NCBI RefSeq assembly: GCF_025118155.1
Contig: NW_026251387.1
Coordinates: forward strand, 1,147,501 to 1,211,500
Length of the DNA stretch: 64,000 nt
Source: Cokeromyces recurvatus
Taxonomy: Eukaryota; Mucoromycota; Mucoromycetes; Mucorales; Mucoraceae
Direction: 5' to 3'
Part shown: positions 23,795 to 35,060 of the stretch, one piece after another
Layout of the letters: each line of letters begins with the position of its first letter
Position numbering within the stretch: the first letter of the stretch is position 1
Notes under the pieces: model-generated
Told to the model about the DNA's origin: nothing
Seen by the model: only the letters and a program-made list of their open reading frames with translations
The model's database searches: none
Made by a program: the position numbers and the translations under genes

Positions 23795-24063
23795 AATCTC
23801 TTTATTTAACAATATCATCCATCAGTCAGAATAATGACATGTTAACATAGAATATTCATTGAATCATTTTATATGATCTACTTTTATCATTTGCTACCTA
23901 TACTGTTTCAGTAGTTATTGTTCCTGCATATCCCTTATTACCTAGGGATATCTGCATACTAGCCAGTAGATAAACATTGATATGTTTATACGAGCGAGTC
24001 TATTGTATAACATTCAACTAGTTAATTATATGCAATAGCAAAATACAAATATAAAATTTTTAT
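23419..24063. other. Intergenic with GA-rich and poly(A) repeats
   Basis: Just upstream of the ligase start is a purine-rich AGAGG repeat (about 23428-23470), which may act as a promoter element (inferred). A poly(A) tract of about 38 bp occupies 23754-23792. No gene is seen. Confidence 0.65.
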
Positions 24064-25104
24064 TTAAATTTCATCAAAGGTGGTAACTCCTCCTTTTGTA
24101 ATAACACTGATAAGTTTACCACTTGTTAAAGGAAGAGCTTTTGTAAGATAGCCTTCTAATTGACTATATAAAGAATACATTAGGCTTTTTATTCATTCAT
24201 ATTAGAATTTTCTATATTTACCTTGCAATAACTTCAGGTGAAGTCCAGGTAGTGAAATCAGCATTAGACATAAATTTTCTATTCATAGGTGTATCAATTG
24301 TAATTCTACAGAATAAATATCAAAAATGAGTCAAAAATAATGATAATTGGTTTAATATGTTATTATTACGGTAATAAAGCGGCCACTTTACAACCCGTAG
24401 GAAGACCACTATTAGGTGCAGCTAAATTTTTTACTAGATGATGAACAGCAGACTTTGCTATACCGTAACCCATCATTCCAGGAGTTTCATTTATTGCAGC
24501 CAATGCTCCTACCATTGTAAGTAATCCACCACTATATAAAAGAGGAAGGTTAATTCCTTTTATATATGTATATGATATTCGTGTACTTGGGGTATTTTTT
24601 TTTTCTTTTTTACGGTTGAAGATGCTTGGAAGCTAGATGAGCGGCAATTAAAGAAGAATTGACACTTTGATGGATCATTAACTCAGAAGTTTTTAAAAAA
24701 TCTATATATAAACATGAGCCTTTCCCCCGCCCTTCATCATATATCATAGTTGTAAATTTTCTTTTTCATCTACTTTACCTTCACTTGCTGAATTTCCTCC
24801 TGCCCAACCACCTGCTACACACAAAATACCACATAATTTCTCCTCTGAATCTAATACTTTTAAAATAGATTCATTAATCATTTCCCCTTGTTCATGTAAT
24901 GAACCGAAGCCTGTTGTTAATGTATTAAAATCAGCATCTTGATTCTCGACCAAATCAACGTTAATGACAGTCTAAGTAATAGTTCAAGTCAGTGACTTGA
25001 ATATTCATATATTAAAACTACTTTACATATCCTTTTAATTTGAAATGTTGAACAAGACAACGACCCAAAGCACCAGCACCACCATAAACAAGAAGTTTAC
25101 TCAT
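24064..25104 (-). CDS. QDPR: Dihydropteridine reductase (quinoid), short-chain dehydrogenase family
   Basis: NAD(P)H-dependent enzyme that regenerates tetrahydropterin from quinonoid dihydropterin after aromatic amino acid hydroxylation. Several small exons run from ATG at 25104 to TAA at 24064. Exon 1 reads MSKLLVYGGAGALGRCLVQH, with the Rossmann GGxGALG loop. Exon 2 has VINVDLVENQDADFN and the family hallmark CGILCVAGGWAGGN. Later exons give PGMMGYGIAKSAVHHLV, containing the catalytic YxxxK, then VTIDTPMNRKFMSNADF and a C-terminal SGKLISVITKGGVTTFDEI. The hallmark Gly/Trp run and the TPMNRK block match animal QDPR closely and separate it from general SDRs. Pterin cofactors are known from Mucoromycota such as Mortierella, so the gene makes sense in this lineage. 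Confidence 0.9.
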
Positions 25105-25175
25105 TTTTTTTATTTTTGTTTTTATTTTACACGTAAAAAGAAAGAAAAAGGAAAAGAAGACGTGTATTCTAATAT

Positions 25176-26928
25176 TTATTTATGAGCGTGAGAAAAAAAA
25201 AAGAAAGAAAGATGAGGATCATCTTGACTGGCACAAATAGTTTTATTTGGATCGTTTGAAATAATCCCTGTTGTGGGGTCGATTTGAGTCACATTACAAA
25301 TAGCGGCTGACTGGGGATAAGTCCCCACTATGAAAGGGATTGGTTTATACTTTAATACGCCTCTAACAACAAGCCCATACGGATATCGGATCATACGAGA
25401 CCTAATAAATAAATAAATCAATAAATATGAATCTATACATTGCACGTGATATACATTGCACGTGATATATATTCATATATGCACTAATCATTACCATCTT
25501 TCATTTCCACTTGTATCTGCTCCAGGGGATTTGATTCGTATTTGTGTAATAGCTTCAATCGGACCTTCATTAAATAAATTGGATTGAATGGATAATGGTT
25601 CATCAAAATGAGTTAAACCACCTAAATATTCTGCAGGATCTACACCTACAAAGCAAAATATAAGCCATTTTTCCCCTCTTTTTTTTGTTTAGCTTAGCTT
25701 AGCTTAACTTTGCTTTGCTTTTACCTTCTATATGTGTTGAACTAGGTACAATTTGACTAAATGCAAAAACACTAATGTCTGCATCAACGACATGAATTGT
25801 CCATGCATTCCAATTCTCCGCTTGTACCTTTAAATCAAAAATAAGCTCTTTATCTGTCGCAAGTACTCGACCCATACTGATTGTAATTTCTTTTAATGGC
25901 TGTGCTCGATAAGCTACTATGAGTATTAAAATGATAAGACTTGATACAAATATTAAAATCAGATTTCTCAATAAGTTTGACTTTTTACTAATTAAATCAA
26001 AATAGTGTTATTATTTAGTCATCTTTCTTTCTTTCTTTCCTTCCTTCTTTTATATTTATACCATTTCTTCTTGTTATTACTGTTATATCGCTTTTGTTGT
26101 CTTCTGTTATATAAAAGAGGTACATCTTCATCATCACTTGTATAGCCACCACCATGATGATGATGAGTGGAATTTCCTATCAATAATTTTCCATTATAAT
26201 GATAATAAGGAGGTTGCTTTTGATGACTCATAAATCCATCTTTCCATAGATTTAATAAACTTGGTTTTGGTTCATGATGTTCCTTTACATGACTACGTAA
26301 TTTTGGACGTTGTTGTTCTCCACCTGAGGAATAGCAAACATCTTCTTCTTCTGCTACTGTTGTTGTATCTAATGAAGATCGATAATATAATGTCTTCCTT
26401 AACCATTCTCGAAACCCTCCACCTCCCTTTTTTTCAAATAATTTTCTTTTGCTTTTATTGGTTGGATAGTAATAGTCATTTAATAGACTACTCGCAGGTG
26501 TTGATCTAATTGAGAGTGGACGATGAATGCCATTATTTGGAGTAGAAGATTCATATCCGCTATAAGGGTATACATAATGTTCATTTTCATCAGAATCTAC
26601 ATACAAATTTTAACTACTACTTTTATATATACATGTATGTATGTATATGTATTTATATACACTAAATCAATATAGAATTGAATTTCTACCTTCTACATTA
26701 GATACAGCATCAACTAAATTTCTATGGAATACTTCAGCAGGACTGGCTGTACCATGTATAATCGTTTTTGATGCTTTCTTTTTTAATTTCTTCATATTTG
26801 TCTACATAATAATTCATGCTATTAATATATATATATAAATATATATTTTTTTAGCTTGCTTACTTTTTTTCTATTATCATTCATGGATTGTGTTACTGTT
26901 AAAGGATTTGCTAACAAAAGTGATGAAC

Positions 26929-26961
<33 letters not shown>

Positions 26962-27304
26962 TGAAAGTAGGTGCAGACGGTGACATAGTTAGGGCATAGG
27001 TTGTCATAGTTGGTGAAGCATTATTAGTCTCAGTATCTTCTATAACTATGTCCGAATTGCTAATGTCAATTCTAGGAGCTTGTTCTTCATTAAACGTTGG
27101 TTCAAACTTTGCTTTTTCAACAATCATCGTTCGATCAAAATTAGATAGTAGCAGATCTCGACGAAGTGATGAGTAATTATTAGTTGAAGCATGTCTCATG
27201 TTATTAGTATTATTATTGTTATTGTTAGACGATGATGGTAACGCTCTTTTTCGATTATTTATATCCTCTTCATCACCATTCTTTGATATCGTTTCTGTTG
27301 ACAT
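25176..27304 (-). CDS. VAC7: VAC7-like vacuolar membrane protein
   Basis: Vac7 activates the Fab1/PIKfyve lipid kinase at the vacuole and so controls PI(3,5)P2 and vacuole size. Exon 1 (from 27304) begins MSTETISKNGDEED and contains Asn runs, then EPTFNEEQAPRID. A small exon includes GTASPAEVFHRNLVDAVSNV. The next exon (26019-26606) has YESSTPNNGIHRPLS, FREWLRKTLYYRS and basic, His-rich sequence. The membrane exon has one helix, NLILIFVSSLIILILIVAY. After it comes the lumenal Vac7 domain: ISMGRVLATDKELIFDLKVQ, ENWNAWTIHVVDADISVFA, GGLTHFDEPLSIQ and SGNERWSRMIRYPYGLVVRG. The segment from the helix to GNERW...RGVLKY is the diagnostic part of the family. The last residues (SFFFFSHAHK) come from an A-rich tract and the true stop could differ slightly. 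Confidence 0.85.
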
Positions 27305-28002
27305 TTGTTTAAAAAAAAAAAAAAAAATAGATAAGACTAATATGACAATAAAATACTAATTAATAAACTGGCTTTTAAAAAATAAAAAATAAAAAAATGT
27401 GTGAATTATTTTATTAGAGGATTTTGCAGAAAAAAAAAAAATTAGAAGGTACCTGATTCAACTATTATAAGCTGAGAGTAAATATATTTTAACCAATCCT
27501 ATTAAATTATTTTATTCCTATTAGTAAATCTATCTGAATGATTATGTAAACTCTTTGATTTATAATAGGAAAGAGTATTTACTTGAAATTTTTGTTAACA
27601 TTGTTCATACTGTTTCTTTTTTGTGTTCATTTTTTTTTCATTACAATTACTGGAAACAATAAAGAAAATGATTACTTGGTCTCATTCTTCTTTTATTAGT
27701 ATAAAGAATTAAAGAATCGAAATCATTGCTGTCACCAAGCAAAAAGGATGACAAACACTTGTCCAGAGCTATTATAATCTACCTCAGAATAAAGGTGTTT
27801 TAATCACCACACATACACACACACACACATACAGAGAGAGAGAGAGAGAGACATATATATATATATAATGAAAAAAACAGCAACAATATTATTATCCTCT
27901 TTCTTTATCATTATCTTGTGTATTTATTATCATTATTCTCTTTTACATATAATACCTCTCTCTCTATATGTATACATATACATATATACACATATTAATT
28001 CT
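27305..28002. other. Intergenic with CA, GA and TA microsatellites
   Basis: Contains (CA)n, (GA)n and (TA)n runs at about 27810-27870 and TATACA-rich sequence at 27960-27990. No gene was recognised. Confidence 0.7.
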
Positions 28003-31000
28003 CTACAAATAGATCGTAACTTCTTGAACTGGTAGTTCTGGTAATGGATCATTTTCATGTTCTATGGGAACAGTAACAATCTTTGCAAAAGGACATAATA
28101 AATCAGTAGGATCATGATAAAGGTCAATTTCTTCTGTCGTTGCAGGTAGACAAGCCGAAACCTCTCCGTGCAGCTTGAGTCCTCTCTCTTTTAATTCTTC
28201 TATATTTGAAAGTTGACCCCAGATATCAAAGATAGATAGATCATCAAAATTAGGTAATGAGAGATCTGTCATTGATTTGGTTAAAGATACATCGTAAAGT
28301 GATATACCATCTTGAAATTGTTCTTGTAACTCTTTCCTTTTCAATTCAAGATGGAAAGTAGATAAACTTTGGCTAAAGGCAGGATAAAGCATCAGATAAG
28401 ACCTTAAATACATCAATTCTTCAAAATAACGTCTCCATGTTTTGATCCATTCATTTGATTTTAAATCGGGAATCATCATCTGTTGCATATTAAACCCATA
28501 TGTATCAGCAAGTCGAGCTGTGATATAATCATGGAATTCTCTCCAATGTTCAGGGAAATAAACCGCTCCCATATAGGTTGCATATTGCATTAGGTAAGAT
28601 TCACTGTCTTTACCTGGATAACCTGCTTCCATCAAGACTTTGCCTGGATTAAAAAGCCGAGGACCAGAAGGATCTGTCTCTAAAATACGAGGTGAATATA
28701 AACTGATCCCACATAATAATTTCTCATTCTCAGTCCTTTCATTATAATAACGATAACGAAGTATAGCATATTTGGCCCATATATAATAAAACTTGGATAA
28801 TTCCAACTTATTATTCAAGATAATCGCATATTCATCATTACTTGATGGATACCATGACTCAACAAAAATAGAAGCCTCAGGTAATTTTTCTGCAATACGA
28901 TGTTGAATCTTTTTTGTCCCTTGCTTCCAATGAAAATTTTCTATAAATGTTTGTATAATTCGACCCGCATTTCGATCCATAAAAATTGTTAGATCCACTT
29001 GATCTCCAAGATAATGAGCATTCTCTATTGAAGATAAAATTCGAGCTAATGCAATTGGGTTTTTATCTATTGTCACCATCAGTTTTATAGTGAATGAATT
29101 CCATTCTAAGAAAAAAAAAAAAAAAAGACGTTAGATATACACTCGAATCTAATTTCTTTTTTATATAAAAAAAAAAAACTACTTGAAAGGGTATCTAATG
29201 GAAAATCTGTCATCCAAATAGCGTGGGGTATATCATCTGCTGGTAAATATATATCTGTAACATCTGCTATCTTACAAGCTGTTTTGATAGAATGAATAAA
29301 TGGTTTTTGCTGTTCTTTGTCAACTACTGTATAAATCATAGCCTTAGGTTGGATTAATGCCAAGACACGTGATAAACGATAGTGTAAATCATATGTAGAG
29401 CTCCACTGTAATAAACTTAAGTCATGCACTATAGCATGAATAGGAAATCTGCTATCAATGTTACATAAAGAAGAGAGCGTACTTTTAATTCCATTGTATG
29501 TATTCTCTTTGATATTACTATTGATCACTATATGTAAATCAACATCATCTCTAGCTTCAAATTTGCACAGGATGGGTGATAGTTGTTCAATCTCTTTTAT
29601 AGAATTCACATAGAATAATACAGAAGAGTCTCCATCATGATTAGACGCTTCAACTGTTAAATGTCTTTGACTATAAAACATATCTTGATAGTAATAGTTG
29701 TTATAATAATCAATAATGCTTGAAGGCAACAGTGAGAATTCATCCATGACATTATAATTTTTTATCATTATTTCAAGTGATCTACATGTACTGGATTTTT
29801 CTGTCCTTTGAAGTCGTACATCTCCCCAATAAGCTCGTTCAACAGGATCGGTTGGAAGTGAGATAGATGGTATACCTGCTGCTATATACAATGTTCTACT
29901 AATGAATAAACCTGTCATAAAGGGTGTTGTACTCTTCTTATCATCAGCATCTTCCTCATCCGTTGTGGTCATAAATGATTTCCTATTTTCTTCAATTTCA
30001 ATGGCTCGTGATAAATAAGGTATCCAAGTTCTATGCAGTAACCAATTATCAAATATCATATCTACTGCCTGACTTCTTTGTTGATTACCTAAATGTTGTG
30101 AATCTGGAATACATTCCACATTATCCTTTGATTTGGGATTCAATAACGCACCCCCTGTCCCCAACAAAGCTGATTGATACTGTTCTGTTTGTGATAATTT
30201 CAAAGCGTTTTCTAAATACCTTTTGCCTGGTGCTATATCCTGATCAATAATCCAAGCATATTCAGTAGCTATATGACTTGTTGCTTGTAACCATTGATAT
30301 TCATGACCAATATCATCTCGAGCTATCATTGTTACTCTTTTTCTATCTAAAGTCATAATACGTGCCTCTATTTCAGCCTTTTCCTTTGTATGACAAATGA
30401 TCCAAATATGCTCTGGCAAAGTTGTTTGAGTCAATATAGCTTGAACTTGAACATAAATTTGAGTCATGGTTGTAGCATGAATGATAGCTGTTACTGAGAC
30501 CTGTTTATTTGTATCTAATGGTAGTGATATACTATTCGTTAAACGGCGTAATTCATCAAATGTATGTCCAACTATTAAACGCTTTGATAGTTGATGAATA
30601 AAAGAATTTTTATCAAAATTAGCATTAGAATGAGTTGACAATCGTTGTAAGTCTAATAGGATTCATTATAATCAATGAACATCTTGAATGTCAACTATTA
30701 TTCTTTGTTTGCTTACCTATATTTTTTTCTAATAAAATTCTATTTAAAAATGTATAATCTGTGTATTGTGTTGAGTCATTAAAGTCAATTATTTGTTCAA
30801 AGTCTTCTATTCTTGTTTGTTTCTTTGAAGTAGATTTATTAGGTAAAGTAAAAATGAGGAATATTAAAATGAAAATGATGCCAATAAGTATTAAGGATCT
30901 TGGTTTAAATCTTGAGTGTTGTCTATTTTTGATGGATGCATAATTCATTAATGTTGAAGGATAGAATGAATAATGTTTTGATTTTTTTAATTGTCTTTTT

Positions 31001-31038
31001 AAACGAGTTCCAGCTCTTTCTAAATCCTCATCATTCAT
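28003..31038 (-). CDS. Large type II membrane glycosyltransferase, GT2-like
   Basis: Three exons, all joined in frame by GT-AG introns. Exon 1 starts MNDEDLERAGTRLKRQLKKS at 31038 and holds one signal-anchor helix (SLILIGIIFILIFLIFTLP). Exon 2 (about 29180-30650) has the GT-A core: QVSVTAIIHATTMTQIYVQV, LPEHIWIICHTKEKAE, and a DxD-like motif in YAWIIDQDIAPGKRYLENAL. Exon 3 resumes KWNSFTIKLMVTIDKNPIAL, followed by a second nucleotide-sugar-like fold with TIFMDRNAGRI, CGISLYSPRI and MEAGYPGKDSESY. The total is about 970 aa. Short cytosolic tail, one helix and a long lumenal part are typical of Golgi glycosyltransferases. The paired catalytic-like halves resemble a GT2-family group found in fungi. 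Acceptor and sugar are unknown. The ORF ends VQEVTIYL at 28003. Confidence 0.72.
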
Positions 31039-31096
31039 TGTTATTTTTTTTTTTTTTTTATATATGTATACGTTTGACAACAATTAATAAGAGAGA

Positions 31097-31143
<47 letters not shown>
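31097..31143. repeat. Poly(A) tract
   Basis: A run of more than 40 A residues upstream of the glycosyltransferase gene. Confidence 0.9.
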
Positions 31144-31145
<2 letters not shown>

Positions 31146-32059
31146 GAGTAGTACCGAATTTGTACATGCGACTCTTAACATTTTTTCAACACATTTTTTT
31201 CATTGTACATATTAAGACTCAGGCTCCGTGTCCAGTTCATTAGCAACGAAGTAGATACGCAGCCAATAGAAGTGGAATATAATCTGCCGTTCAGAATAAA
31301 TAGACTGAATAAGAGAAGATTTAAACCATCAGTAAAGGAGTCCGACGTGAGAAAGAAGAAGTCGAAGTTATGCATGATTTGTGAAGATAGAAAACGTCGG
31401 CATAATCAATTGACAACATGAGAAAATCAAGAAGACAACACTTATGCATCTTTACTACAATCACGATTTTCCCTGTTGTCATATAAACTTTATTTTGTAG
31501 CAAAATTAATATAAATATCGAAAAATAATTGATTTTAAATAAAGACAATCAATAAATATTATAAAAACTTAATTATATTCTTTGTTATTTTTTGTTTAAT
31601 ACCGTCTAAAGTTTTACTCTTTTGTATCTCAAGAAGTCAAGAAACGACATCCGTATGTATTGTTAAAAAAATAAAAATAAAAAAAAAATAAAAAAAAGGG
31701 GATTCCTTTTTAATAAATTGAGTAAATAATAAAATTCCATTTATGGAGTAATAAATGACACTTGATTGTTATTCTATAAATGACATATGATAAGAATATT
31801 AGCAATTTATGGCTTCTTCCGCTAATAATCACACAGGTACTTTCAAAGTCCGACATCCTTTATTAATTTCAAAAAAAAAAGACATAGGCTTAAGCATTTT
31901 CTGACAAGCCCACGGAGATGTTAACCTTAAAGGCTGGCACTTTCTCATTACATCTATTAGATGAGTCTGGAAGTGAACTTGGGAAAATCACTTCTAACAC
32001 CGATTGCCTTACTCCCATTGACCTTTTTTTTTTGGAAATTCCAAATTTTTATCAGCTAT
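31144..32059. other. Unassigned region with one short open frame
   Basis: The plus-strand frame 31203-31421 includes SNEVDTQPIEVEYNLPFRIN and SKLCMICEDRKRRHNQLTT. Its composition looks protein-like and it ends at a true stop, but I do not recognise it and it lacks a clear start. It may be the tail of a broken transposon gene. The rest is A+T-rich. Confidence 0.3.
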
Positions 32060-32823
32060 CCATCTTTCTACTTCTGTTTTTGTTTGTTCAATTGCTTCAA
32101 TATGATTTCTTCTAATCTTTTCGTCGAAAGAACACAAACAGTTCGCATGAATATGTGAAGTGCAGATCGACTTACAGTAAAACTCTCGTCTTTGAATTTC
32201 TTACAAAGGTCGAATCTAATTTGTTCAAGTACTGCTGCTGAATTATCGTCAATATATTTGATAATCCATTCAGCATGACGTTGTTGTAACTTGAACAATC
32301 ATCCTTTTCTTCCTCTCTTTTTTTTCTACGGATAAGCCCATTTTCTGGATCCTTTCTAAATGGTTTTCTATATTTGTATTCAGCCCATAAGGAGATACCT
32401 ATACTCGAACAAGCCGACTTAACGTTAGATCCTACAGAAATCAAGTCAATAAAAAAAAAGTCAATTTGTTGATCAGCATACTTCCTGTATGTTTTTTTCC
32501 CCCTCATCACGTTCCTGCTTCAACTCCGACTGACTCAAATTAGTCTCGACATACTCTTTTACACAAGCATTTATCTCTTCCAACGTTTCTTCTACCTCGT
32601 CTACTACCTTCACCTCACTTTCTTCTTTTACCTCATCCTCTTCCAAATCTAAACCTAGCTCCTCAGATAGCTCTTCGGCACACTCCATTGCGGTACTGAC
32701 GTCTTCTTCGGCAGGCTCACTGTGCTTTTGATATAAGCTAACATAAACCTCTTCACTTGATTCTTCTACTTCCTCTTGGATAGACATGTCACTCATAAGT
32801 GTGCCAATGTTCATTGTAATCAA
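32060..32823 (-). pseudogene. Tc1/mariner-like transposase remnant (N-terminal HTH part)
   Basis: On the minus strand, an acidic N-terminal frame (MSDMSIQEEVEESSEEVY then long Glu/Asp-rich sequence, 32473-32823) is followed in another frame by KKTYRKYADQQIDFFFIDLI and ISLWAEYKYRKPFRKDPENG. A third frame reads RHAEWIIKYIDDNSAAVLEQ and VSRSALHIFMRTVCVLSTKR. The last two parts align by eye with the helix-turn-helix region of the mariner-like transposase at 40.1-41.3 kb (HRNYLVKLVDENDTGW, ISKSAFHEFAKTKCRISFKR). The frames are broken and the DDE catalytic domain is absent, so this is a dead fragment. Confidence 0.6.
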
Positions 32824-33009
32824 GTTTATATTTATTTTATTTTTTGTAAAAATAGTAACAGATTTTGGAAGAATGAAGTGCTTGTTTTTTTTTGGAAAGA
32901 AAAAGAATGGTATTGAGGCAGTAGATATTATTGACTATTTTTCTTCATTAGGCCTTTTTTTTTTTTTTTTTTTGTAAAATGCTCTCTTTAAACTTGTTAG
33001 CCCGGTATA

Positions 33010-33600
33010 AGTACTAAAATATCCATTCTCATAACATTCTTTCCAATTCATTATTTCTACTGACTGTTTGAATTGAAGGGCATAATCCATATCGTTTTTT
33101 CAGAATATCAATTTCAGGTAAAATGTCATCAGTGTTGTTATGGTTGATCTTGGTGTTATTGATTTGTTGTAACGTTGCCTCAGGTAATTCCAAAGGTGCT
33201 GGCATCGGTGACACACATGGGGAGCCTTTTTATTTTAAAATATTTACGTTTACAAGTACTCGTATACAAGATTCCATCGTCTGCGTAGGCTAGTGCGCGT
33301 TTTTTTTTTAAGAAGACTGTCACGTTCATCAATTTTTGGAATAGTAAGTTTGTCTGATCACAAACGTCAAGTAAGGCTGATGTGATGGGTTTTTCTACGT
33401 TTTTCTTTCTCCATCTGCTCTTTAGCAATTCTGTATAATTTTTGTACTGTTATATCATTTTTATGTTCCATGGACATCAATGATAATTTTTGATTACAAA
33501 AAAAAAAAAAAAAAAAAAAAAATAATAATAATAATAAAAAAAAAACCAGGTGAAGCAAGTATCAATATATTGTTCAGTCATCTTATAGAAAGAGGAAAAG
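33010..33600 (-). pseudogene. Unidentified broken coding region
   Basis: Three adjoining minus-strand frames look protein-like but are joined only by frame changes. They are SMEHKNDITVQKLYRIAKEQ (33370-33480), then SALLDVCDQTNLLFQKLMNV and RALAYADDGILYTSTCKRKY (33190-33410), then SPMPAPLELPEATLQQINNT and EIDILKKRYGLCPSIQTVS (33029-33214). No GT-AG joins explain the shifts between them. The family was not recognised. It may be an old transposon protein or a decayed gene. Confidence 0.3.
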
Positions 33601-33609
33601 CGGGCACCT

Positions 33610-34179
33610 GTGCCAGTAAGAGATTGTTGTATATATAATGATGTATTTGTGATGGTACGTAATACAATAAAGAAAAATAAAAAAAGACAGAAAGAGAACA
33701 AAAGGAGGTATAGTTCGAGATTGTTTATTCAATGTAAAAAGGATGATATAAAGACTATTTCGTGTCTACATAGCTACTTGTATTTATACCAATGAATCCT
33801 GAAATCAAAGAAATAAAAATAGCTGTCAAAGAACATGAGTCATAAAACAGTATTAGTATTCAGATATACATGTTGTTGATTCAAGAGACTGATTTATATG
33901 GATTATCTATTGGGTGTTATAATGGTCTGAGTGTATGTTCCTGATATTTTTTATGTTTTATTTTATTGGATCAAAGACGACTTTAATCCTTTGTCAAGTT
34001 TATAAAAATAAATATGTAGAAATGATACGATGTCTTATTTAGTTGATATATTTAGATGATTGGATGTCAATAAGTTTTATATTATTTACAAGATGTTATA
34101 TACAGATTTTATATTTTATACTCAGGCTTATAGTTTATCCTTTATTATGTAATTCATCTATTATAATATTACTTATGCT
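33610..34179. other. Spacer, no supported gene
   Basis: A+T-rich sequence between the broken coding region and the retrotransposon remnant. Nothing recognisable was seen. Confidence 0.6.
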
Positions 34180-35060
34180 TATATCCAGAGCTTATTCTAT
34201 AACACGACCACAACCCGAATATGGTATAGCTATTAGTCTACTTAGTGCAAAGGATATTCAACAACTGGAATCTTGTCAAAACACTTGCATAAGACGGATA
34301 TTTGGTGGCTCTAGTCGATCATCAGTACAGGTGATGCTTCATATGGTAAACCAACCATTAATGAAGGTTAGGGTGTCCATTCTGCAGGCTCAATTCGTTT
34401 TCTGTGCTATTGATTTACCGGATGATACTTTGCTCCCTAAATTACTTCCTGAGCTTCAATCCTTCACCTTCAACACTCAATGGTATAAACTCATTCAAAC
34501 ATTATACTGGAAACTCTGTGTTGCCAACTCCATTCCGTTAGACCAACGTTCCTTTCCAAAACATCGTCAAGAATTTCTTGAAGAGAGTTTTCAACAACTA
34601 CGTAACGAGACACATTCTGTTTTGCTTTCCGCTTGCCGCCCTAATCTGATTATTGATCCGATACTCTGGTTACCCATAACACACAGTAAGCGCAGTTGAA
34701 CTATTCGATGGCGTCTTGGTTGGTTACCCGAAGGAATACCTAAAGCCTACCCATATCATCCTTATATACTCTTTAGTCGGCCACACGCCACTGAATGCTT
34801 GCACATGCACACTCGTTTATTCTGGCCACAATCAATTGCAGATCCCCTTTTCTTTTCTTTTAAATCATCTCCCTCAGCATAAGTACCTAAATTCTTAGGA
34901 TGTTCCTTCCTGGCTCTATCGCTGACCAGTTATGCGCACCATTCTACAGTAAATAGATTACCTACTATACGACAAACTATCCCCCTCTCCACTTCTTGAC
35001 TCGGGCAGGAAACTACCCAACTGGTTATCCCTTTAAACTTGTTAGCAATATTCCTCTTTC
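34180..35060 (+). mobile_element. Non-LTR (LINE) retrotransposon 3' remnant
   Basis: The plus frame reads RPQPEYGIAISLL, KDIQQLESCQNTCIRRIFGG and VRVSILQAQFVFCAIDLPDD. This is the thumb and post-reverse-transcriptase region of LINE ORF2 proteins, where RPxxEYG and LE..QN..LR.I(F/L)GG are characteristic. A stop interrupts the frame at 34697-34699. After it the same frame continues with TIRWRLGWLPEGIPKAYPYH, ATECLHMHTRLFWPQSIADP, and then more breaks. The reverse transcriptase core (fingers and palm) and the 5' part are absent, as expected of a 5'-truncated copy. Confidence 0.65.

Noticed and set aside
27810..27870. Regular CA, GA and TA repeats considered as a possible repeat-spacer array
   Set aside because: They are plain microsatellites with no unique spacers; no CRISPR-like structure exists in the window.
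33190..33428. A YADD motif resembling the reverse transcriptase active site
   Set aside because: The surrounding residues (RALAYADDGILYTSTCKRKY) lack the hydrophobic palm strands and other RT motifs; the match is probably chance.
32991..35050. A shared 16-base word (CTTTAAACTTGTTAGC) near 32992 and 35033
   Set aside because: It could mark related LINE 3' ends, but the flanks do not align and the word is A+T-rich, so no repeat is claimed.
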